Source: Pararoseomonas baculiformis (lineage in GTDB: Bacteria > Pseudomonadota > Alphaproteobacteria > Acetobacterales > Acetobacteraceae). From it: a DNA stretch of 64,000 bases. Below, in pieces: positions 16,772-24,257 of this stretch (position 1 is the first letter of the stretch; each line of letters opens with the position of its first letter). The notes below the pieces were generated by a model. It saw nothing but the letters and a program-made list of their open reading frames with translations, searched no databases and was not told the origin of the DNA. Made by a program: the position numbers and the translations under genes. The stretch spans positions 186,001 through 250,000 of the forward strand of contig NZ_JAGIZB010000005.1 of the NCBI RefSeq assembly GCF_017813395.1, in the 5' to 3' direction.

Positions 16772-17865
16772 CGCTGCACCAACCGGGCTGCGGGGCGCTG
16801 CGCCTCGGGGGGCGGGACCACCCGCAGCGCCACCTGGAAGCGGTCCGTCGTGTCGCGCTGCCCGCGCGTGACAGGGGCGGCGAAGCGCACATCGCGCAAG
16901 ATCCCGGAACCATCGAGCTGCTCCAGCAGCGCGTCGGACCGGGCCGCGAAGCCGGAGAGGAGAAGCTGGTCACCCGTGAGCCGCAGCTCGGTCAGCCAGA
17001 CATCGTCGGGCAGGCGCTGCGCCACCTCCTCGATGATGACGAGGCTGGCCGGCCGTCCGCCCCGCAACGCCGCCGCCGCGGCCAGGCGCGTGCGCAGCGC
17101 CGCCACCCCGGCCTCAAGCGCCAGGACGCTCTCGGCCTGCCGCCGGGCCTGCGCCGCCCGCGCCTCCAGGGCGAGGGTCATCTCCTCCTGCCGCCGCAGC
17201 TCCGCCTGGCCAAATTGCAGGGCCAGCAGCAGGGCCGCCACGCCCAGGCCCGCCTCGATCCGGCGGCGCCAGCGCGTCTGCGGGGGCGCCAGGGCGTCGA
17301 GAGGCACGGAAGGCCATTCCTCCGCCGGATCCGGCCGGGCGACGAGGCGGGCGGTCCGCGCGACGCGGCGCAGCCCGGCCGCCACCGGCGCCAGCAGGAA
17401 GCGCGGCATCACCGCCACCTCCACCTCCACGCGCTGCGCCTCCGGAAGGCGCCGGAGAATGCGGGCGTCCCAGACCATCTCCTCCGGTGCGAAGGGAACA
17501 TGCTGCTCGATCTCGAAATTCAGCACGGCCTTCAGCCTCGGCTCCGCCGCCGCGGGCAGCTGCAGCACGCGCCGCAGGATCCAGGCGGGGGGAACGACCA
17601 GCACCACCTCGTCCTGCGCCGCCAGGCCCCGCAGGGCGCGGCCCTTCCCGGCCGCCTCACCGCCGCCCGGAAAGGGCGCGACGGGCTGGAGGCGCTGCCC
17701 GGCGGCCCTTGCGATGCGCGGCGCGCCGTCGCGCAGGTCGAGCACGAGGCGCGGCCGCGCGAGGCGCAGGCGGCGGGGCACCATGTCCCGCAATTCGCGC
17801 CGCCACCATCGGAGGAACTCCGCGCCATGGGCGCCCAGGCCGGAAAGGCTCAATGAACCGCTCAT
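16768..17865 (-). CDS. gspL: Type II secretion GspL (actin-like cytoplasmic domain, PilN-like tail)
   Basis: 365 residues. The cytoplasmic part (about 1-190, with LKAVLNFEIEQHVPFAPEEMVW, typical of GspL/PilM) would bind GspE. A membrane helix (GLGVAALLLALQFG, about 196-210) and a periplasmic coiled-coil and ferredoxin-like domain (PilN-like, VWLTELRLTGDQLLLSG) follow. I chose the ATG at 17865 because it overlaps the gspJ stop (ATGA); the longer open frame would overlap gspJ. The operon place fits the T2SS platform. Confidence 0.85.
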   Translation of the reverse strand: MSGSLSLSGLGAHGAEFLRWWRRELRDMVPRRLRLARPRLVLDLRDGAPRIARAAGQRLQPVAPFPGGGEAAGKGRALRGLAAQDEVVLVVPPAWILRRVLQLPAAAEPRLKAVLNFEIEQHVPFAPEEMVWDARILRRLPEAQRVEVEVAVMPRFLLAPVAAGLRRVARTARLVARPDPAEEWPSVPLDALAPPQTRWRRRIEAGLGVAALLLALQFGQAELRRQEEMTLALEARAAQARRQAESVLALEAGVAALRTRLAAAAALRGGRPASLVIIEEVAQRLPDDVWLTELRLTGDQLLLSGFAARSDALLEQLDGSGILRDVRFAAPVTRGQRDTTDRFQVALRVVPPPEAQRPAARLVQR

Positions 17866-18464
17866 TCCGCCGCACCTCCCGTTCTGCCGGCGAGGCGCGG
17901 CACGACCACGAAGGGCGGCCAGCGCCGCGCGTCCTGCTCGTGGAACTGCACGCTCACCTCGATCGCCCCGGGCAAGGCCGAGGCATCGCTCCAACTCTCA
18001 CGCCAGACCGCGGCATCGGCCGGGCGGGGCGAACCGAAATAGCGCAGCCGCAACCCGGCGATCCGGTCCATCAGCACGCGCCCGGCCTGCCCCTCGCCCG
18101 CCGCATCGCCGGAGAGGGGGCGCCAGAACAGGCGCAACCCTTCCTCCTGCGCCCGGAGCTCGACCACGGCCGGGCCGGCCAGGCCGAAGCGCCGGGGCAG
18201 TTCCGCCACGAAGGCCATCCGCTCCGGCTGCCCCTCGAAGAGGATGGCGGGGCGGCCGGCCGTACCGCTGGCGACGAGAGGCAGCACGCCGGCCAGCCGC
18301 AGCCGCAGCAGGTCCTGCACCGCGCCCGTCACGGCCAGGTCGGCCGCCGTGACCTGCGACGCCTGCCCGACGAGGTGCAGCGAGGAGAAGCCGAGCGTCG
18401 CGACCATCCCGAGCAGCACCAGCCCGACCAGCACCTCCACGAGGCTCATGCCGCGGCGGGTCAT
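17862..18464 (-). CDS. gspJ: Type II secretion minor pseudopilin GspJ
   Basis: 200 residues with a class III prepilin leader, MTRRG followed by MSLVEVLVGLVLLGMVA, so the peptidase would cut after Gly with Glu at mature position 5. The rest is the larger beta-rich domain normal for GspJ. GspJ joins GspI and GspK at the pseudopilus tip. It overlaps gspI upstream by 4 bases. Confidence 0.85.
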   Translation of the reverse strand: MTRRGMSLVEVLVGLVLLGMVATLGFSSLHLVGQASQVTAADLAVTGAVQDLLRLRLAGVLPLVASGTAGRPAILFEGQPERMAFVAELPRRFGLAGPAVVELRAQEEGLRLFWRPLSGDAAGEGQAGRVLMDRIAGLRLRYFGSPRPADAAVWRESWSDASALPGAIEVSVQFHEQDARRWPPFVVVPRLAGRTGGAAE

Positions 18465-18835
18465 GGCCGCCTCTCCTCCACGGGGCCCGGGCGCAGCGTC
18501 TCCAGCGTCACCGCGCCCAGCACCACTCTCACGGGGCGGAGCACCACCCCGCGCGCCCCTTCCTCGCCCTGCCCGATCTCGATGATCCAGGGCCCGGCGG
18601 CGGATTGGCCCTCGCGCCGCCCCGGCCGGGCGGCGCCGGGCGGGGCATAGGCTTCGAGCAGGGATTGGGCGGTCAGCACCGCATCCAGGCCCGCCTCGCG
18701 CTCGGTCTTCGCCCGCAGTGCATGGCCGAGCGCCGGCAGCACCGCGGCAGCGGCCGCGGCGATCACAAGCAGCGCGATCAGCGCCTCCACCAGGGTGAAG
18801 CCGGGCGCATGGAGGTCAGCGCGCGAGGCGGACAT
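18461..18835 (-). CDS. gspI: Type II secretion minor pseudopilin GspI
   Basis: A 124-residue pseudopilin. The leader ends at APG and the mature helix begins FTLVEALIALLVIAAAA, with the conserved Glu5. Its small size and its place between gspH and gspJ fit GspI, the core of the tip complex. It overlaps the end of gspH by 20 bases. Confidence 0.82.
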   Translation of the reverse strand: MSASRADLHAPGFTLVEALIALLVIAAAAAAVLPALGHALRAKTEREAGLDAVLTAQSLLEAYAPPGAARPGRREGQSAAGPWIIEIGQGEEGARGVVLRPVRVVLGAVTLETLRPGPVEERRP

Positions 18836-19250
18836 GGCCGGTCATCCAATCCACCTCGACCGCCGCGACGGCGGTGCCCCGCAGGACCGTCACCCGGCCC
18901 CCGGTCGATCCGCCCTCGGCATCGAACTGAAGGGCGATGCGCCCCTCCTGGTCCGCCTCCGACGCCACGCCCTCGATGACCAGGCTCGCGCCGGCGGGGA
19001 TGTTGCCGGTGCGGCCCCCATCGGCCCGGCGGAAGCGGCCCAGCGCGGTGTCAAAGACCACGCGCGTCTCGCGCCCGGTGCGCCGCGCCTCCGCCCGCGC
19101 CTCGCGCAGCATCGCGGCGGCATCATTCGCCGCGGCCCGCACCAGCCCGCCCTGCCCCGTGCCCCAGAGCCGCGGCACGGCGGTGGAGGCGAGCGCCAGC
19201 ACCAGCAGCACGACCAGCGTCTCGAACAGCGTGAAGCCGGGGCTTTGCAT
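18816..19250 (-). CDS. gspH: Type II secretion minor pseudopilin GspH
   Basis: 144 residues: a very short leader (MQSPG) then FTLFETLVVLLVLALA, Glu5 conserved. The soluble domain includes AAMLREARAEARRTGRETRVVFD, the helix-then-strand pattern of the GspH/FimT family. GspH links the tip to the GspG shaft. It starts 5 bases after gspG ends. Confidence 0.87.
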   Translation of the reverse strand: MQSPGFTLFETLVVLLVLALASTAVPRLWGTGQGGLVRAAANDAAAMLREARAEARRTGRETRVVFDTALGRFRRADGGRTGNIPAGASLVIEGVASEADQEGRIALQFDAEGGSTGGRVTVLRGTAVAAVEVDWMTGHVRLAR

Positions 19251-19255
19251 GGCGG

Positions 19256-19717
19256 CTACCAGCTCGTCACGTCCCGGTCCTCGCCGCTGCCGCCGGCGCG
19301 GTCATCGGCGCCGAGGGTGAAGAGGTCGTAGGGACCGTGCTCGCCCGGCGCGCGGTAGCGGAAGCTGCGCCCCCACGGGTCCAGCAGCTGGTCGGCCTTG
19401 CGCACATAGGGGCCGTTCCACCGCTCCACGCCGGGCGGCGCCTGCACGAGCGCGTTCAGCCCCTCCTCGCGCGGCGGGTAGCGGCCGACATCCAGACGGT
19501 AGAGATCGATCGCCGTGGCCAGGCCGCTGAGCTGCAGCTTGGCCGCGTCATGCTTCGCGCCGCCGAGATAGCGCATGGCCTGCGGCGCCGCGACCGAGGC
19601 CAGCAGGCCCAGGATCACGAGCACGACCAGCAATTCGATCAAGGTGAAGCCCCGGCGGCTGCCGCGCCGCCTCCTGCCTCCTCCGTTCACCGAAACCCGC
19701 ACGGGATCCTCCCTCAT
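19256..19717 (-). CDS. gspG: Type II secretion major pseudopilin GspG
   Basis: A 153-residue major pseudopilin that builds the pseudopilus shaft. It has an Arg-rich leader ending RRG, a mature FTLIELLVVLVILGLLAS helix with Glu5, then the GspG signatures DLYRLDVGRYPPREEGLNALV and LDPWGRSFRYRAPGEHGPYDLFTLGADD, including the calcium-binding loop region. It is the first gsp gene in the minus-strand run, and its ATG overlaps the stop of the cytochrome/binding-protein fusion (ATGA). Confidence 0.95.
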   Translation of the reverse strand: MREDPVRVSVNGGGRRRRGSRRGFTLIELLVVLVILGLLASVAAPQAMRYLGGAKHDAAKLQLSGLATAIDLYRLDVGRYPPREEGLNALVQAPPGVERWNGPYVRKADQLLDPWGRSFRYRAPGEHGPYDLFTLGADDRAGGSGEDRDVTSW

Positions 19718-21147
19718 TCAGCCGCGACAGGCCCGGCCCATTCGGCGGGCCGCCCGTCGCCATGGATCCGGAGGACGGCGATTTCCCCCGCCCCGGATCG
19801 CGCATTGCCCAGAAGGCGCTGCGGCGGCAGCGCCCCCGTCTCGAAGGCGTCCGGCGCGCTGAAGGCCGCCACCAGCCGCTCGCGCGTCACGCGCCGGCCG
19901 CTGCGCCGGAGCGCCTCCACCATCACCTCTCCCGCCGCATGGCCCAGCCGGCCCGCCAGGCCCGCCCGGGCTGCCTGGCCGGCGGCGAAGCGGGCCCCGG
20001 CCGTGCCCTCGCCCCCGGAGGGGGGGATGCCGAGCCCCACCAGGACCGGCCGACCCGCGGCCGTCGCGGCGGCCCGGATCCCTTCCCCGCCCACCGATCC
20101 CGGGATGAGCAGCGGCACGTCCTTCAGGCGCAGCGCCTCCGACACCAGCCGGATCTGCTGGGGCGGCAGGAGAAGCAGGATGCCGGTTGCTTCCGGCACC
20201 GCGCCGGGCAGTTCGCCCGGCGTCACCACGCGCGGATCTGCCTCGGCCTGGCTGCCGACGCGCTCCACGATGGCCTCGGCCAGGCGCTGCTCCGACGGGC
20301 GGCCCCCGATGAGGATCAGGGCGCGCCCAGGCTCACGCAGTCGGCGCAGCAGCGCGACCGCCTCGTCCACCACGCCGGGGAGCAGGGCAAAGCCCTCGGG
20401 CGATGCCGCCAGGCCGGCGCGCATGGAGAGAACGGGCACGCGGTCCCTCGCCGCGGCCTCGACAACGGCGTCGTTCGCCTCGCCCGGCAGGGCCGAGACC
20501 AGCGCGAGCACCCCGGCATCGAGAAGGCGCGAGACCTCCTCCGCGGCGTCGCGCTGCTCGGGCAGGTTCGCGCGCAGCACGGAGACGCGGCGGCCGAACA
20601 CGCCCTCCGGCGCGGCCGCGGCCAGTGCCTCCTGCAGGGCGGCGGCGAAGGCATCGCCCATCCCACCCTGCGGCACCACGACGCCGATCCGGACGAGATG
20701 CTCCTCGATCCCCGGGACGGATACGGTGCCGAGGGCCCGGAGATAGGCGAGCAGGGCCTGCCCGTCCTCCAGCGTCAGGTCGTAGCGGGGCATGATGGGA
20801 TCCAGCGCCCGCCCATCCGGCCCGATCCCCTGCGCAATGGCCCGCAGCACCGATGAATCACTGTAAGCCCGGCGCCCCGGCGCGGCCTGGGTCAGGGCTG
20901 ACCAGAGGATGGAAGGCGGCCTGACGCCGGATTCCATGCGCCCGCCGCCGCCATCCGCCCCGTGGCAGTTGCCGCAGGGCATGGCCGTGGCGGGCAGGAC
21001 CGTGCCCGAGGCGGCGGTGGCGCGCGGTGGGGGAGCGCCGGGCCGCGCCCCCCGGAGGAACAGCACCTGTCCATCCTCCACCAGCCCGGGCTGCGCAGCC
21101 CCGGCGGCCGAGAAGAGCAGCCATGCGGCGATGGTCAGCCGGAGCAT
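19714..21147 (-). CDS. Cytochrome c / periplasmic ABC-type substrate-binding-protein fusion
   Basis: 477 residues. The N-terminus is a Sec signal peptide (LRLTIAAWLLFSAAGAAQ). It is followed by a mono-haem cytochrome c domain, CGNCH at residues 58-62, with the axial Met probably in IMPRYDLTLEDGQ near 119. From about residue 150 (RIGVVVPQGGMGDAFAAALQ) it is a type I periplasmic-binding fold like branched-chain amino-acid receptors. The ATG at 21147 is preferred because it starts the signal peptide; it overlaps the SCO stop by 13 bases. No transporter permease is nearby, so this is likely a redox or sensing component for the copper oxidase rather than a nutrient receptor (inference). Confidence 0.85.
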   Translation of the reverse strand: MLRLTIAAWLLFSAAGAAQPGLVEDGQVLFLRGARPGAPPPRATAASGTVLPATAMPCGNCHGADGGGGRMESGVRPPSILWSALTQAAPGRRAYSDSSVLRAIAQGIGPDGRALDPIMPRYDLTLEDGQALLAYLRALGTVSVPGIEEHLVRIGVVVPQGGMGDAFAAALQEALAAAAPEGVFGRRVSVLRANLPEQRDAAEEVSRLLDAGVLALVSALPGEANDAVVEAAARDRVPVLSMRAGLAASPEGFALLPGVVDEAVALLRRLREPGRALILIGGRPSEQRLAEAIVERVGSQAEADPRVVTPGELPGAVPEATGILLLLPPQQIRLVSEALRLKDVPLLIPGSVGGEGIRAAATAAGRPVLVGLGIPPSGGEGTAGARFAAGQAARAGLAGRLGHAAGEVMVEALRRSGRRVTRERLVAAFSAPDAFETGALPPQRLLGNARSGAGEIAVLRIHGDGRPAEWAGPVAAE

Positions 21148-21746
21148 CGGGTGGCATCCACCACCGCCGGTGCCGCCGCGAGATCCGCCAGCTGGCGGCC
21201 CGCCAGCTCGGGCTGCATGTCCGGGCGCAGCTTGGCCCAGCGGCGCGCCGGGACATTGCCGGCCAGCAGCAGGGTCGTGTGACGGTCCGGGCGCTCCTCG
21301 TCCACCGTCTGCCCCAGGCGCTGCGCCACGTGGCGCAGATCGGCCGGCGCGCCGGTCAGCAGCACCCAATCGGAATAGGTGCCGAAGCGGGCGGCCCAGC
21401 TCTTCAGCCGCGCCGGCTGGTCGCGCCGCGGGTCCGTGGTGAGGTGGACGATGCGCGGCGGTGCTTCGAGCCGGGCCGCCGTATCGGCGATGTCCAGGCT
21501 GCGTGCGGCGAGCAGCGGGCAGGCATCCGGGCAGCTGGTGAAGATCCAGCCGATCAGGACGGAGCGCCCGCGGAGCACGTCGTCGTAGAACCGGACCTGC
21601 CGACCCTCCTGGTTCGTCAGCACGCGGTTGCTGAAATAGCTCCGCTCGCGCTCGTCGCATTCCATCGCACCGGCTGTGCGCGAGCCGAGAAGCAGCGCGG
21701 GAGCGGCAAGCAGCAACCCACGGCGCTGCATGATGAAGGAGGTCAT
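21135..21746 (-). CDS. SCO1/SenC-family copper chaperone (first copy)
   Basis: 203 residues: an N-terminal signal or anchor (MQRRGLLLAAPALLLGSRTAGA), then a thioredoxin-fold SCO domain. The copper-binding CxxxC is in TSCPDACP (about residues 70-74) and the distal His in PDRHTTLLL (about 157). SCO proteins deliver Cu to cupredoxin sites such as CuA or act as thiol reductases. It lies between a second SCO gene and the cytochrome fusion, so Cu loading of the multicopper oxidase is the likely job. The ATG at 21746 overlaps the upstream stop (ATGA). Confidence 0.88.
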   Translation of the reverse strand: MTSFIMQRRGLLLAAPALLLGSRTAGAMECDERERSYFSNRVLTNQEGRQVRFYDDVLRGRSVLIGWIFTSCPDACPLLAARSLDIADTAARLEAPPRIVHLTTDPRRDQPARLKSWAARFGTYSDWVLLTGAPADLRHVAQRLGQTVDEERPDRHTTLLLAGNVPARRWAKLRPDMQPELAGRQLADLAAAPAVVDATRCSG

Positions 21747-22369
21747 GCCTGTGCCCTCCGTGCCGAAAGGGCGGCGTCGATGGTGCGGACGATCGCCTCC
21801 GGCTCGGGGATGCCGAGGATGCGGCGGATCTCGCCCCGCGCGGTGTCCAGCACCAGCACCATGGGCGTGTGGTCGCCACCGGAAACCGGCCCGCCGATAC
21901 CGCGCAGCACGTTGTCGAGCGGCGCGGGCGGGATGTTCACGAAATCCCAGCCCGGCCCGGCGCTGAAGCGGTGCGCATAGGCCTTCAGTTCGTCCGGCGT
22001 GCCTCCGATCGGATCCAGGGCCAGGCTCACCAGCCCCACCTCCCGGGACAGGCGGGGGCCGAGCATCTCCTGCGCGCCCGCCATGGCGGCGGAGATGACG
22101 GTGCAGAAGCTGGCGCAATCCGTCAGCACGAAGTCGATCGCCACCACCCGCCCCGCGAAGACCTCCGAGACGAGCCGGCGGCGCCTGCGCTGGGCATCGG
22201 TCACGCGCACATCCGGCAGTGGCGAGCGCAGCCGGATGACGGCTTCGGATGATGCGGGGCGCGGGGCGGGATCATGCGCGTCATGTGCCCGGACCAGCCG
22301 CGGCATCGCGCAGGCCGCCGCCAGGCTGAAGAGCCCGCGACGGCCAGGCATGACGAAAGGCGTCCTCAT
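21743..22369 (-). CDS. SCO1/SenC-family copper chaperone (second copy)
   Basis: 208 residues with a signal peptide (GRRGLFSLAAACAMPRLVRA) and an SCO thioredoxin-like fold: CxxxC in TDCASFCTV (about 87-91), then LALDPIGGTPDEL and a conserved His in GGDHTPMVL (about 163). The two SCO proteins here differ greatly in sequence outside these motifs, so this is not a recent duplication. One may load Cu and the other keep cysteines reduced, by analogy with known SCO/PCuAC pairs (inference). Confidence 0.88.
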   Translation of the reverse strand: MRTPFVMPGRRGLFSLAAACAMPRLVRAHDAHDPAPRPASSEAVIRLRSPLPDVRVTDAQRRRRRLVSEVFAGRVVAIDFVLTDCASFCTVISAAMAGAQEMLGPRLSREVGLVSLALDPIGGTPDELKAYAHRFSAGPGWDFVNIPPAPLDNVLRGIGGPVSGGDHTPMVLVLDTARGEIRRILGIPEPEAIVRTIDAALSARRAQA

Positions 22370-24234
22370 GGTGATTGAGCCCTGAGAAGGATGTGGGGAA
22401 GCGTCCCGGGCTCCAGCCCGAGCGAGGGGGATTCGACATAGACCTGCACGGGGCCGGCACGCGGCGGGGTGATACCCTCCACCTCGTAGAGCCCGTCCCC
22501 GAGCGGCTTCAGCGGCAGCGAGACCTGCCAGTGGCCCACGAACTGCACGACGCGCGCCCTCAGGTCGCCTGCCTGGCGCCAGGCCTGGAGGTCCTCCGGG
22601 CCGCGCAGCCGCAGGCGAAGCGCGCTGGGCGCACCTGCCGGCAGGGTGCGCCCGTCCGGATCGAGGAGTTCGAGGCTGAGGCGCCGGCTCATCGGCACAG
22701 CCTCCGTGCCGCCGATCTCCACCTCGAAGCAGTGCAGGAAGCCCGTGCCCTGCAGCATCACGGGCACGACGTAGCGGCCCGCCCCGGGGAAGACCGCCTG
22801 GGTCTCGTAGCGGCCAGGCTCGGTTTCCCGCAGCCCGTGGTCCACCGCGGTGATGGCCAGGGGCCGGCCGCGCGGCGCGCGCAGCAGGCCGGAGGGCGCC
22901 GCCATGCCTTCCATGTACACATGGATCGCCTGCTCGCCCGGCGCGGCGATCAGCATGGCTTCCTGCCCCGGCGCGGGTGTGATCATGGGGCCCAGCGCCT
23001 CGCCCGGCTCCAGCCCGGCCTCGCCGGCGGCGATGGTGGTCACCGCCGGCGTCCCGGCCTCGCCGAGGCTGCCAAGCGCGATGAGCGAAACGGACGCGCC
23101 CGCCCCGGATTGCACATAGGCCTGGGTGCCGCTGAACCCGACATGCAGCGGCGTGCCGCCGACCGGCACACGGTGCGCCACGGCCCCGCGCGCGAGGTCG
23201 ATGACGGTCACGCGCCCCTCCCCCGGCTCCGGCACGAAGAGGAGGCGCCCGCCCGGATCGGGGAAGAGGCCCGCCGCGCCGGGCGCCACCGTCCAGTGCC
23301 CGGTGACACGTCCATCGGGCGCCACCGCCAGCACCCGCCCTTCCGCGGCATCGAGCAGCAGCGCCGCATCCGCCAGGGCCGAATGGGCGGCATCGGAGAA
23401 GCCACCCCCGAGCCCATCGAGCTTCTTGGCCGATGCATCGCCGAGGATCGTCGCGCCGGCCGGCGAGGTGGCCAGAGCGCGCCCCCCGCCCAGCGCGGCC
23501 AAGGCATGCGGCCCGGGCCCGGCGGCATGGCGCGAGGAGACCTGCGCCGAGCCGCGCTCGAGCACCGCGACCTCCTCGGTCGCGCCCTCCCCGCCTTCCT
23601 GGCCGATCCAGAGCTGCTGCGCATCGGGATGGAGGGCGAGGCGGCCGGGGCGGCCGCCCACCTCGATCCGCTGGCGCAGCGCCCAGCGTGCCGTGTCGAT
23701 TTCCGCCACTTCGCCCTGCTCAGGCAGGGAGACATAGAGGCGGCTGCCGGCGCGATCCTCCGCCCAGCCGCCGGGGCGCCCGCCGAGATTGACCGCGGCG
23801 AGCACCCGGCTGCGCGAGGTGCCGCCGACCGGATCGAGCACATAGACGGCGCCGTTGCTGCCGAGATAGGCAAGATGCCAGGCGTTGAAATCCACCTCGG
23901 CCTTGCGGCCCAGCCGTGCCTCGATCAGGCCGCGGACCCGCTCCTGGCATGACAGGGCGCGGCCGCCGCTCCGCTCCGCCCAGGCCGCGGGCTTGAGGCC
24001 ACGCGCGGCGGCGCCTTCCGCCGTCGTCAGGTTCAGCCGGAACCGCGCGGGCTGCCCGGCCAGGAGCGGGCCATCCGCCACGGGCCGCAGTTCCAGAACC
24101 GCTTCCACGCCTTGCTCCGCGTGCCGGGCGGAGAAGGCGGCTGGCTCCTCCGCCCTCGCCCCCTCCGGGCCAGCCAGGACGAGGGCGAGAAGCCCCGCCC
24201 AGCGCCAGGACCGTGCCGGCACGATGGCCGGCAT
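22366..24234 (-). CDS. Secreted YVTN-type beta-propeller protein
   Basis: About 622 residues. After a signal peptide (SWRWAGLLALVLAGPEGARA) comes a region with a haem-free Cys (SCQERV), then WD/YVTN-like blades: AYLGSNGAVYVLDPVGG, RLYVSLPEQGEVAEIDTA and RVTVIDLARGAVAHRVPVGG. The C-terminal part (about 460-620) looks like immunoglobulin-like beta domains. The ATG at 24234 has an AGGGGA ribosome site; one at 24258 overlapping the oxidase stop is possible. It may be a binding or docking partner for the oxidase or an electron-transfer scaffold; no enzymatic residues were found. Confidence 0.75.
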   Translation of the reverse strand: MPAIVPARSWRWAGLLALVLAGPEGARAEEPAAFSARHAEQGVEAVLELRPVADGPLLAGQPARFRLNLTTAEGAAARGLKPAAWAERSGGRALSCQERVRGLIEARLGRKAEVDFNAWHLAYLGSNGAVYVLDPVGGTSRSRVLAAVNLGGRPGGWAEDRAGSRLYVSLPEQGEVAEIDTARWALRQRIEVGGRPGRLALHPDAQQLWIGQEGGEGATEEVAVLERGSAQVSSRHAAGPGPHALAALGGGRALATSPAGATILGDASAKKLDGLGGGFSDAAHSALADAALLLDAAEGRVLAVAPDGRVTGHWTVAPGAAGLFPDPGGRLLFVPEPGEGRVTVIDLARGAVAHRVPVGGTPLHVGFSGTQAYVQSGAGASVSLIALGSLGEAGTPAVTTIAAGEAGLEPGEALGPMITPAPGQEAMLIAAPGEQAIHVYMEGMAAPSGLLRAPRGRPLAITAVDHGLRETEPGRYETQAVFPGAGRYVVPVMLQGTGFLHCFEVEIGGTEAVPMSRRLSLELLDPDGRTLPAGAPSALRLRLRGPEDLQAWRQAGDLRARVVQFVGHWQVSLPLKPLGDGLYEVEGITPPRAGPVQVYVESPSLGLEPGTLPHILLRAQSP

Positions 24235-24257
24235 GGCCTTTCCCCTATGGCATCCCA

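Noticed and set aside
19714-24234. A PQQ-dependent alcohol dehydrogenase accessory cluster (YVTN propeller plus cytochrome/binding-protein)
   Set aside because: No quinoprotein dehydrogenase, PQQ or XoxJ-type gene is present; the genes are coupled to a copper oxidase and T2SS instead.
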